Part shown: positions 9,730 to 17,515 of the stretch, in pieces
Numbering within the stretch: the first letter of the stretch is position 1
Layout of the letters: the number at the start of each line of letters is the position of its first letter
Assembly (NCBI RefSeq): GCF_030733845.1
Contig: NZ_CP132311.1
Location: forward strand, 3,539,501-3,603,500
Length of the DNA stretch: 64,000 bases
Reading direction: 5' to 3'
DNA from: Shinella zoogloeoides
GTDB lineage: Bacteria > Pseudomonadota > Alphaproteobacteria > Rhizobiales > Rhizobiaceae
Notes under the pieces: generated by a model
What the model saw: only the letters and a program-made list of their open reading frames with translations
The model's database searches: none
What the model was told of the DNA's origin: nothing
Program-made: the position numbers and the translations under genes

Positions 9730-10451
9730 GGCGTTTCCTTCCGGTCTTCTCGTCGCATGGCGGCAATCGCTTCGGCAAGGCGAAAGTCGAATTCGGTGTC
9801 GATATCGGCGGCGCGCTCGACGGGCACGAGAACCGCGCTGACCGTGCCGGCGAACAGGCGCTCGGCGGTGAGGATGAAGCGCGGCCGGACAGCATAGGCG
9901 ACCGTGGTGATGTCGTAGACCGGCGGCACATCCTGCCGGCGCGAGATGCCCGCACCCGACGATAGAACGATTTCCGCATGCTGTTCGCCGTCGAGCCGCA
10001 CCATGTTGAAATAGGGGCTGCGGCTCGCCTCGGTGACGGTGATCACCGCATCTGTCGCCGGGTCCTGCCGGATCCTCTCGATGCAGGCGGTCACGTCCTC
10101 GACCGCTCGGAAGGGCGAGGTCGCGGGCAGACTGACGAAGCAGTCGAACGGGCCGCGCTCCTGTTCGAACCAGGTGACGGCGTGCCGCCAGGCGAGCCAT
10201 TCCGGCGAATTGTCCTGCGCCAGCTCGGCCGGGCGCAGGAACGGGACCTCCGCACCATGGGCGCGGGCAACCTCGGCGATCTCCGCATCGTCGGTCGAGA
10301 CGACGACCGTTTCGACACCGGGTGTCGCAAGCCCCACCTCGATGGAATGGGCGATCAGCGGCTTGCCGTCGAGAAGGCGGATGTTCTTGCGGGGGACCCC
10401 CTTGGAGCCGCCGCGGGCGAAAATGAAGGCGACGCTGCGCATGTCAGACAT
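9726..10451 (-). CDS. CMP-nonulosonate cytidylyltransferase (NeuA/LegF/PtmB-like)
   Basis: A 241-residue nucleotidyltransferase that activates a nonulosonic acid with CTP. The N-terminal signature [11 protein letters not shown] (13-23) binds the nucleotide, VVSTDD and SLPATSPFR match the NeuA core, and DIDTEFDF near the C-terminus supplies metal-binding acidic residues. The start at 10451 has GGAG seven bases upstream and overlaps the oxidoreductase gene by eight bases; an ATG at 10442 is possible. This enzyme belongs with the YSDHTEG-type synthase; a second one is encoded at 25337. Confidence 0.92.
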   Translation of the reverse strand: MSDMRSVAFIFARGGSKGVPRKNIRLLDGKPLIAHSIEVGLATPGVETVVVSTDDAEIAEVARAHGAEVPFLRPAELAQDNSPEWLAWRHAVTWFEQERGPFDCFVSLPATSPFRAVEDVTACIERIRQDPATDAVITVTEASRSPYFNMVRLDGEQHAEIVLSSGAGISRRQDVPPVYDITTVAYAVRPRFILTAERLFAGTVSAVLVPVERAADIDTEFDFRLAEAIAAMRREDRKETP

Positions 10452-11463
10452 AATCGATCTCCACTTCCCTTCGCCCGGCCATGGATTGCCGCGCAGCCTC
10501 GACAAGGCAGATGACATCCGTGCCCTGCCGCGCGCTCGCCAGCAACGGCGACTTACTACCGGCAATGGCCGAGAAGAACGCCGCGACCTCATCGAGATAG
10601 GGCTGGTTGGCGTCCGCCAGCCGGCAGGTTTCGCGCGTCCAGTTGCCGTCTGCGGCACGATAGAGGTCGAGCTCGCCCGTCATGAGGTTGCCGGAAAGCG
10701 TCCCCTCCGTTCCGACGATGCGGAGCTGGCGCGTCACGGCGCGCTGGAGGAAATCGAGGTTGACGTTGACGATCGGGGCGCCGTCGCCGAAGCGCAGCGT
10801 CAGGGCGACGGCATCCTCGACTTCGATGCCGAGGTCGCCGATCTGCCCGCCGGCGGCATAGAGCCGCTGCGGACGGCCGAAGAGCCAGTAGATATAGTCG
10901 AGCTCGTGGCTGAGTTCGAGCAGGGCCCCGCCGCCAAGCTCGCGCCGGGCCGAGACGCCCTCGCGATAGGGCTGGCCGGGGCGCCAATCGGGAAGGTACT
11001 GCCCCACCTCGGCCCGCGCGGTGAGCACGCGGCCAACGGCGTTGTCGGTGAGGAGGGCGCGCACCCTCTGCATCATGGGGTGAAAACGAAGATTATAGGC
11101 GACGAAGAGCGGGACGCTCTTCGCCTCGGCCTCGCTCACCAGCCCTGCAAGCCCGTCGATCCGGTCGGCGAAGGGTTTTTCCACCAGGACCGGTATGGCC
11201 TGCCCGACGAGTGCGCGCGCCACGGCAAGGTGCTCGGTGGCGGGCGAGGCGACGATCGCCGCATCCGGCCGGAAGGCGAGCGCGGACGGAAGGTCCTGGA
11301 AGACATGGGTCGCGCCCTCGGCCGTGGCCGGGCTGCCGGGCCGGCGCAGCACGGCGAGTTCCGCTTCCGGCAGGAGGCTGCGCAGGTTGCGCAGGTGCCG
11401 GCGGCCGATGCTGCCGAGACTGACGACGAGGACCCTTTCCAACGGCTTCTCCATCGCCGTCAC
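10444..11463 (-). CDS. Gfo/Idh/MocA-family oxidoreductase, PtmF-like
   Basis: A 339-residue NAD(P)-dependent oxidoreductase with an N-terminal Rossmann fold (VSLGSIGRRHLRNL, starting at 14) and the family EKP motif at 95-97, followed by the beta-sheet C-terminal domain. In the Campylobacter ptm locus a protein of this type (PtmF) accompanies PtmA and the legionaminic-acid enzymes, and the same company is seen here. It probably oxidises or reduces a sugar ring position, but the substrate cannot be read from sequence. It overlaps HisH by four bases. Confidence 0.83.
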   Translation of the reverse strand: MTAMEKPLERVLVVSLGSIGRRHLRNLRSLLPEAELAVLRRPGSPATAEGATHVFQDLPSALAFRPDAAIVASPATEHLAVARALVGQAIPVLVEKPFADRIDGLAGLVSEAEAKSVPLFVAYNLRFHPMMQRVRALLTDNAVGRVLTARAEVGQYLPDWRPGQPYREGVSARRELGGGALLELSHELDYIYWLFGRPQRLYAAGGQIGDLGIEVEDAVALTLRFGDGAPIVNVNLDFLQRAVTRQLRIVGTEGTLSGNLMTGELDLYRAADGNWTRETCRLADANQPYLDEVAAFFSAIAGSKSPLLASARQGTDVICLVEAARQSMAGRREVEIDYV

Positions 11464-12113
11464 AGGCTCAGGAAGCGGCGGATGACGGAAAGGCCGATTT
11501 CACCGCTGCGCTCGGGATGGAACTGCGTCGCGCAGATATTGTCGCGCTGCACCGCAGCGCAGATGCGATGGCCGCCATAGAGGCAATCGGCCAGCATGTC
11601 ACCTTCATCCGCCGGGCGGGCGGCGAAGGAATGCACGAAATAGACGCTCGATGCGCCCGGCTGGTGGTCGGCGAGAAGCGTGCCTTCCCAGGAACGCTCC
11701 GCTTGCGCCGGCACGAGCGCGCTCCAGCCGATATGCGGCACGGGCTGCGGTTCACCGGCCGTATCGACGGATGGAACCCTGGCGACCCGGCCGGGCAGGA
11801 TGCCGAGCCCCTGATGCTCGCCGAACTCCTCGCTCGCCTCGAACAGCATCTGCATGCCGACGCACACGCCGAGGAACGGCCGGCCCGTCTCGACATGGCG
11901 GCGGATGAACTCGTCGAAGCCCTTCTCGCGCACGGCGCGGATGCTCTTCTCGAAGGCGCCGACGCCGGGCACGACGAGCCTTTCGGCAGGCCCCGCCTCC
12001 GCCGCGCTTTCGACGACGCGGATCTCGGCGCCGCAATGCCGGAAGGCGCGGGCGACGTTCAGCATGTTGGCCATGCCGTAGTCGACCAGTGTGATTTCCG
12101 CCGCCTTCGTCAT
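11460..12113 (-). CDS. hisH: HisH-like glutamine amidotransferase subunit (WbuY role, polysaccharide amidine formation)
   Basis: A 217-residue class I glutaminase. The nucleophile Cys84 (GVCVGMQML) and the His199/Glu201 pair (QFHPERS) are present, so it should release ammonia from glutamine. It pairs with the HisF-like barrel encoded just upstream (ATGA-type overlap). Although it resembles histidine-pathway HisH, it sits between a sugar oxidoreductase and a WbuX-type sugar amidotransferase, the arrangement of WbpG/HisH2/HisF2 in Pseudomonas and of related loci in Campylobacter. A separate canonical hisH is expected elsewhere in the genome. Confidence 0.88.
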   Translation of the reverse strand: MTKAAEITLVDYGMANMLNVARAFRHCGAEIRVVESAAEAGPAERLVVPGVGAFEKSIRAVREKGFDEFIRRHVETGRPFLGVCVGMQMLFEASEEFGEHQGLGILPGRVARVPSVDTAGEPQPVPHIGWSALVPAQAERSWEGTLLADHQPGASSVYFVHSFAARPADEGDMLADCLYGGHRICAAVQRDNICATQFHPERSGEIGLSVIRRFLSL

Positions 12114-12871
12114 GCCACCCTCGTCGCCATGCCCGCCGCGCGGACCGTGTTCTTGATGTCGGAAAGCGACAGGCGCTTGTAGTGCAGCACGTCGGCCATC
12201 GAGACGGCCGCGCAGCGCGGCAGGGCAAGGGCGGCGCCGAGATGCGCCAGGGTGCCGAGCCCGCCGCTGGCGATGACGGGCACCGGAACGGCCTCCGTCA
12301 CTTGGGCGATCAGGTCGAGATCGTAGCCCTTGCGGGTGCCTTCCTTGTCGACGGAGGTCAGCAGCACTTCGCCCGCGCCGAGCTCGACGGCCCGCTTCGT
12401 CCAGTCGATGACGTCGAGGCCGGTACGCTCGCGCCCGTTGTCCGTATAGGCTTCCCAGCGGCCGGGCCCGACCTCTTTCGCCTCGATCGACAGCACGGTC
12501 GCCTGCGAGCCGAATTCGCGCGAGATCTCGCCGATCACCTCGGGGCGCTGCACGGCGGCGGTATTGATGGCAACCTTGTCCGCCCCCGAACGCAGGATGT
12601 GCCGCGCATCGTCGACCGAGCGTATGCCGCCGCCCACCGTGATCGGTATGAAGACGCGGTCAGCCGCCCGTTCGATGATGCCGCTCAGATTGTTGCGCCC
12701 ATAGAGGCTCGCGACGATGTCCATGAAGACCAGCTCGTCCGCGCCTTCCTCGTAGTAGCGCAATGCAAAGGCATGCGGATCGCCGACCACGCGCAGACCT
12801 TCGAGGTGAATCCCCTTGATGAGGTTCGGCCCCTTGATGTCGAGACGCGGAATGATCCGGACGTTCTTCAC
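12110..12871 (-). CDS. hisF: HisF-like barrel subunit (WbuZ role) with catalytic Asp130 replaced by Glu
   Basis: A 253-residue (beta/alpha)8 barrel of the HisA/HisF family. Asp11 is kept (PRLDIKG), but the position of the second HisF catalytic acid, Asp130, is Glu130 (LSIEAKE). The phosphate-binding loops ITVGGGIRS and IASGGLGT are present. The change argues against true imidazole-glycerol-phosphate synthesis and for a role as the ammonia channel feeding the sugar amidotransferase. The start is a GTG at 12871 that overlaps the amidotransferase stop as GTGA; a longer upstream frame runs antisense-like through that gene and is rejected. Confidence 0.88.
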   Translation of the reverse strand: MKNVRIIPRLDIKGPNLIKGIHLEGLRVVGDPHAFALRYYEEGADELVFMDIVASLYGRNNLSGIIERAADRVFIPITVGGGIRSVDDARHILRSGADKVAINTAAVQRPEVIGEISREFGSQATVLSIEAKEVGPGRWEAYTDNGRERTGLDVIDWTKRAVELGAGEVLLTSVDKEGTRKGYDLDLIAQVTEAVPVPVIASGGLGTLAHLGAALALPRCAAVSMADVLHYKRLSLSDIKNTVRAAGMATRVA

Positions 12872-14208
12872 AGAGCAGCCTCGGCGTCGGCGGCCTCTTG
12901 CCAGACCGCATGGCGCAGCTGCCAGCGGTTGCCCTCCCACTTCCAGAGGTGGGGGCTGCGGAACGTATCGGCAAGCGTATCGAAATAGTCTCGCGTCAGA
13001 ATGGGCTCCTCGAACATTCGGCTGGCTTCCGGGAATTCTTCCGGCGGAATGCTGAGATAGCGGAAGATCTCTTCGGCGAAGCGTTCCGGCCATTCATGGT
13101 CGAAACGCTTGACCAGCGCCACGCCTTCTTCGCGCGTGATGTCGCCGGAGCGGATTTCCTGCGCCGCATCGTAGCTCGCCCGCCCGAGGCCGAATTTGAT
13201 GCCGGTCGTGTAGTAGTGGAAGTCGTCGATCCGGTCGTCGATGCTGTTGTACTTGCTGTAGGTGCCGGGCGTCCTTTCCGGCGAGGCCTGGAAGCCGCCA
13301 TGCTCGACGGCGTAGTAGTAGCAGCTCTGCGGGTGCCATTTGAGATAGTAGCCGAGATAGTGGACCTCGACGCCCTGGGCCTCGATCTCCGACGGATTGG
13401 CCGGCAGGTAGGGCAGGAGATCCTGCTGCTCGACGCCGAAATGCGCCTTGAGATCGGGGATGGGCACGCCGCCGAGGCTCACCTTCGACTGGTCGTCGGA
13501 GGTGAAGTAGGACCAGTCGCGCTTGGCCGTTTCGGTATCGCCGATAGGGTTGCCGTATTCGGCCTCGTTCTCGCCGAAGAAGACGAGCGGGATCTTGTGC
13601 AGCAGCGCCATTTTCGGCGCCAGCGCCTTCTGGCCGAACATGAAGGCCTGGAAGGGGTGGAAAAGGTTGTCGACTGCAAGGCGCGTCAGGAGCCGGTGCA
13701 CGCGGCCGTTCGGCGTCGAAAGCAGATTGTCGTGGCCGGCATGGATCCAGCTCTGGAAATTCCGCCAGCCCCATTCCGTGTAGACATGCGGCGCCCAGGT
13801 CACGGTCAGCGGATGCATGCCGTATTTGGTCTTCAGGATATGGGAGGCATAGAAGCTGTCCTTGCCGCCCGAACCCGGCACGATGCAGTCATAGTTGCCG
13901 TTGCGGCTGCGGAACGTATCGCACAGGGCGACGAGCCGCCGTTCGCGCTCTTCCCAGTCGATCCCGGCCTGCTTCTTCTCGGCGAAGCGGCAGGCGTCGC
14001 ATACGCCCTCTTCGTCGAAGGCGATCGTCGCCTTCTTGCTTTCCTTGGTGTGCTTGTACTCCACCGCAGAATTGGGGCGCTGGTTCGAGATCACGCAGCG
14101 AACGCAGAACTTGACCTTCGAGGGCAGACCGTACTTGGTTTCGTGCGCGTGTGCGTCGCCCGAAAAGAGAGACTTGTCGATACGGGCCGGGGCCGGAATT
14201 CGATTCAT
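12868..14208 (-). CDS. N-acetyl sugar amidotransferase (WbuX/WbpG/PseA family)
   Basis: A 446-residue ATP-PPase-type enzyme. Two CxxC pairs, Cys35/Cys38 and Cys70/Cys73, look like a zinc site, and PGSGGKDS (111-118) is the PP-loop. Family members use ammonia delivered by HisH/HisF-like partners to turn an acetamido group into an acetamidino group, for example in Pseudomonas O-antigen sugars and in acetamidino pseudaminic or legionaminic acid of Campylobacter. All three partners are adjacent here. The start MNRIPAPARI is preferred over a frame extension of 17 residues; no strong ribosome site is visible. A 71-base gap separates it from the GT2 gene. Confidence 0.92.
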   Translation of the reverse strand: MNRIPAPARIDKSLFSGDAHAHETKYGLPSKVKFCVRCVISNQRPNSAVEYKHTKESKKATIAFDEEGVCDACRFAEKKQAGIDWEERERRLVALCDTFRSRNGNYDCIVPGSGGKDSFYASHILKTKYGMHPLTVTWAPHVYTEWGWRNFQSWIHAGHDNLLSTPNGRVHRLLTRLAVDNLFHPFQAFMFGQKALAPKMALLHKIPLVFFGENEAEYGNPIGDTETAKRDWSYFTSDDQSKVSLGGVPIPDLKAHFGVEQQDLLPYLPANPSEIEAQGVEVHYLGYYLKWHPQSCYYYAVEHGGFQASPERTPGTYSKYNSIDDRIDDFHYYTTGIKFGLGRASYDAAQEIRSGDITREEGVALVKRFDHEWPERFAEEIFRYLSIPPEEFPEASRMFEEPILTRDYFDTLADTFRSPHLWKWEGNRWQLRHAVWQEAADAEAAL

Positions 14209-14279
14209 GACCGTGTCTTTTCTATTCTTGAGAGCGCCCCGGATTCGACCATCGGCCACAGAGCGGCAGTCGTCTTAAC

Positions 14280-15038
14280 CTAAAACTTCCTGTATTTCCA
14301 CCAAGCGTGCCACGCATAGCCGGCAAAAGCGGCGGCGGCCGGAACGAGGCCCAGCCCCTCGATCTCGCGGTATGTCTTCCATACCATCTGCATCGAGCGC
14401 CATTTGTTGCGCGATACCGACTGGCCGAGCACACGGTAGCGCATCAGGTCCTCGTTGAAGCCGTGCGCGACCTGGCCGCGCTTCAAGAGCCCCAGCCAGA
14501 GGACGAAATCATCATAGTAGGTCTTCGTCATCTGGAAAGGACCCGTCCTCTCACGGTCGATCAGCACCGTCGAGGTCGCGATCGCCGTATTGCCGAGGAG
14601 CCTGCGATACGTCATCTCGGCCGGAACCTCGATCAAGCGGCCCGGCGTGCCGCCCTCGGCGGCGATGCGGCGGAAGGCCGTGAAACTGAAGGCCGAGGAC
14701 TTTTCGCGCATGAAGGCAAGCTGGCGTTCGAGCTTTTCGGGAAGCCAGAGATCGTCGCTGTCGAGAAAGGCGATATACCGGCCGGATGCATGATCGAGGG
14801 CTTTCTGGCGCGCCATGGCCGGGCCGGCATTGGCCTGCCGGATGAGTTTCACACGCGGATCGGCTGCCGCGTGTTCGGCGACCACTTTCCACGTATCGTC
14901 AGGGGAGCCGTCCTCGACGATCAGCATCTCCCAGTTCCCGTAGCTTTGCGCCTGCACGGAACGGATGGTCTCGGCGACATAGGGCGCAGCCTTGTAGGCC
15001 GGGGTCACGATGGAAACGAGGTCGCGGGTCATTTGCAT
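14280..15038 (-). CDS. Family 2 glycosyltransferase
   Basis: A 252-residue GT-A enzyme: VSIVTPAYKAAPYV at the N-terminus, LIVEDGSPDDT for the nucleotide, and the DxD-like FLDSDDLWL that binds metal and sugar nucleotide. The closest general type is the WcaA/teichuronic-acid GT2 group. It is the only recognisable GT2 in the locus, so it probably adds one residue of the repeat unit. Two in-frame ATGs exist; the one at 15032 makes an ATGA overlap with the preceding membrane-protein gene and may be the true start. Donor and linkage are unknown. Confidence 0.88.
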   Translation of the reverse strand: MQMTRDLVSIVTPAYKAAPYVAETIRSVQAQSYGNWEMLIVEDGSPDDTWKVVAEHAAADPRVKLIRQANAGPAMARQKALDHASGRYIAFLDSDDLWLPEKLERQLAFMREKSSAFSFTAFRRIAAEGGTPGRLIEVPAEMTYRRLLGNTAIATSTVLIDRERTGPFQMTKTYYDDFVLWLGLLKRGQVAHGFNEDLMRYRVLGQSVSRNKWRSMQMVWKTYREIEGLGLVPAAAAFAGYAWHAWWKYRKF

Positions 15039-17515
15039 TCGAGCTCAGCGATGTAGCTGTCCTGATAAACATGGTGGACGGGGAAGTTCCGGTCGAGGTT
15101 CGTGACCAGTGTCGAGGGCAGCGGCCCATGGACGGGAAAATAGCGAAGCTCCTCCGGGTCACCCAGCCAGTCCACCGTCGTCCGGTCGATAATGATGAGA
15201 AACTGCTGCCCAATAGCAACCTTCAGCGCCGTCGCCAACTGGGCATCGTAGGACGGCACCAGGCGATTGTCGTAGCCGAAAGCGTCGAGCACAGCCTTGC
15301 CGCTTTCTCGTGGCACCCAGCGGCGAGCGACGGCGTAGCTGTAGATGCCCGATTCCCCTGCTTCCAGCATCGCCATCAGCTTCCCGCAAACCTGCGGATC
15401 CGGCCTGTCCGACACCATGGCGCCCAGGAGCCCCGCAAGCTTTTCACGGGCCGAGACGTCGATCGTGTCGAGATTGGAGCTGACCAGGAAGGGCGAGAGC
15501 CCCGTGCGGGCGCGCAGGAACGTCATGGTCTTCGGCGAGGAGACCAGGACCTCGGTGCCGTCGGCATGATCGGCCACGAATCTCGCCAGCGCGAGGTCAC
15601 TCTCATCGAAGGAGGCAAGCGCGCCGCGGGATGGCGGTGTCTGGCGCTGGAAGGCATAGGACTTGAAATAGGCGTTCGACGTGGCGACCTCGGCGGTCAC
15701 TGCGAGCACGAGGACGACGGCGGTTCGCCACCCACCTTGGGCGGGGCTTCCCCAGCGCAGGAACGGCAAGGCCGCCAGAAGCACGCCGAGCGCCGCGAAG
15801 ACGGGAAGCGCACGTCCAAGATAGGGCTGCACGCCGTCAGGTGCGCCGAGATGGACCACGATGACCACGGCAACGGCGTAGAAGGCAAGAAGAAGCGCGA
15901 ACGGGCGGGAGCCATCGGCCCCGAGCCGCGTCGAAAGGAAGATATTGGCAAGCGCGGCGCTGGCAAGCAGCGTCACGAGGAAGCCGGCGCGGTGGATGAA
16001 GGGAAAGCCCGTCAGTACAAGAATCACGAGGCCGAAGACGACCAGCATCTGGGCGAGGGTATGCCGCTCGGCGTCCTTGTCCAGGAAACCCCACCGGCGC
16101 CGGAACGCGGGAAGCGAAAGGAGGACCATATAGGCGGTCGCCGCCCCTACGATCAGCGGCGAAGCCATGCGGGCAAGCTCGAACAGCGCGACGCGCGAAC
16201 CCGCGCCGGGCGCAAGGTCGCCATTGACGGCGACCACCGAAAGGCTCTTGCCCGCGAGCGGCACCAGAATGAGATCGAACAACTGCCACAGGCCGAAGGC
16301 GTCTGCCTGGCTTTCCGGCAGGAGAAGGATACGCGCGCCCATGGCAACGGCGATCGCCACGACCACCAGGAACAGGCCACGCAGAAGCCGGCGGACTTTC
16401 TTACCCCCGACCTCCTGGAGATAGAGGAGACACCAGTAGGCGCCGACCGACGCGCCGCCAAGCACGACATAGAGCAGGGCGCCCCGGTGGAGGGACAGCG
16501 CCACGGCGGCAAGGAGGACGATGGCGGCGAGCAGGCCATGGCGACAGCCCGATATCAGAATGCCGCCGAGGAGCACCACCACCACCGCAGAAAGGCCCAC
16601 CCACTCAAGCGGCATCTTCAGCAAGGCAAGACCCATGACGATACCCACCGCAAGGGCGGGCAGGCGCAGGAGGGCGGCTTTTCCAGCGCCGCCGGCGCAC
16701 GGATCACCGGTCAGCAGCAGCGAAAGGAGCGTAATCGTGGCAAGCTCGGCGATCCCACCGTTCGTCGGATTGGAGAAGGCGGATTGCGCGAGAACGAGCG
16801 CAAAGGCGACGATCGCCGCCCGACTTTGCGGCAGGATGCGGGAGAAGAAGGCATAGAGCACGCCAGCCTGCAACGGCGCCATGGCGAGCGGCCAGACCCA
16901 TTCCGCATCGAGGGGATCGGCCCCGGTCAGGCGCAGGACGAGGCCGAGTTCGAGCTGCTGGAACGGGATGTAGGACGAGGCGACGAACGGGTTGAGGGTG
17001 AGCGTGCGCGCGAACTCGAAGGCCCCGCCATGAAACTGGATGCGCTGGAAGAGGTCCATTACCGGATAATCGGAATAGATCGAAATGGCGGATCCGTAGC
17101 GCAGGGCAACGAGCAGGCCGGCAATGGCGACGACAAGCAGCAGCGGCGGGACCGCTTCGCGCGGAACGGCGAAGAGCGCGCGCATGCGCAGCCAGCCGGC
17201 AAGGGCGGCAAGCCACAGTCCCGCCATCAGCACGCCCGGCCGCGGCGGATCGGCCAGAAAACGCTCGCACGCGACGAAAAGCAGGATGAACAGGAAGAGG
17301 CCGGCGAAATAGGCAAGGAGAAGCGCCTGAAGCGCGGTCAGGTCCGCCGGCCGGCGGCCGGTCAGGCCGTAGAGCGCGGCAAGGCCGAGCCCGGTCGGCA
17401 GCAGGAGGAGGCTCGGCGCTGTCAGGAGCGTCGCCACCAACGACGGCATCGGCCAGACGACCGGCAGGACGCCGGCTAGGAGCAGAAGCGCGATGATGGC
17501 GAGCGGGCGGTTCAC
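15029..17515 (-). CDS. Large polytopic membrane protein, unknown; candidate polymerase or GT-C
   Basis: An 828-residue protein with roughly a dozen or more hydrophobic helices in the first about 620 residues, followed by a soluble C-terminal part of about 200 residues. I recognise no family motif with certainty. Size, topology and place inside a Wzx-containing polysaccharide operon suggest a Wzy-type polymerase or a GT-C enzyme that uses a lipid-linked donor on the periplasmic side. It starts with GTG, overlapping the upstream capsule gene as GTGA, and overlaps the GT2 gene at its end. The tail contains a TKxxFL-like segment and many acidic residues but no Cys pair. Confidence 0.72.
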   Translation of the reverse strand: MNRPLAIIALLLLAGVLPVVWPMPSLVATLLTAPSLLLLPTGLGLAALYGLTGRRPADLTALQALLLAYFAGLFLFILLFVACERFLADPPRPGVLMAGLWLAALAGWLRMRALFAVPREAVPPLLLVVAIAGLLVALRYGSAISIYSDYPVMDLFQRIQFHGGAFEFARTLTLNPFVASSYIPFQQLELGLVLRLTGADPLDAEWVWPLAMAPLQAGVLYAFFSRILPQSRAAIVAFALVLAQSAFSNPTNGGIAELATITLLSLLLTGDPCAGGAGKAALLRLPALAVGIVMGLALLKMPLEWVGLSAVVVVLLGGILISGCRHGLLAAIVLLAAVALSLHRGALLYVVLGGASVGAYWCLLYLQEVGGKKVRRLLRGLFLVVVAIAVAMGARILLLPESQADAFGLWQLFDLILVPLAGKSLSVVAVNGDLAPGAGSRVALFELARMASPLIVGAATAYMVLLSLPAFRRRWGFLDKDAERHTLAQMLVVFGLVILVLTGFPFIHRAGFLVTLLASAALANIFLSTRLGADGSRPFALLLAFYAVAVVIVVHLGAPDGVQPYLGRALPVFAALGVLLAALPFLRWGSPAQGGWRTAVVLVLAVTAEVATSNAYFKSYAFQRQTPPSRGALASFDESDLALARFVADHADGTEVLVSSPKTMTFLRARTGLSPFLVSSNLDTIDVSAREKLAGLLGAMVSDRPDPQVCGKLMAMLEAGESGIYSYAVARRWVPRESGKAVLDAFGYDNRLVPSYDAQLATALKVAIGQQFLIIIDRTTVDWLGDPEELRYFPVHGPLPSTLVTNLDRNFPVHHVYQDSYIAELECK

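Noticed and set aside
11460..12871. True histidine-biosynthesis hisH-hisF pair
   Set aside because: No other his genes nearby, neighbours are sugar enzymes and WbuX, and the barrel has Glu instead of Asp at position 130.
15071..17479. An ~800-codon open frame on the + strand opposite the large membrane protein gene
   Set aside because: Arg/Gly/Gln/His-rich shadow translation with no domain; the - strand frame has clear membrane helices and coupled neighbours.
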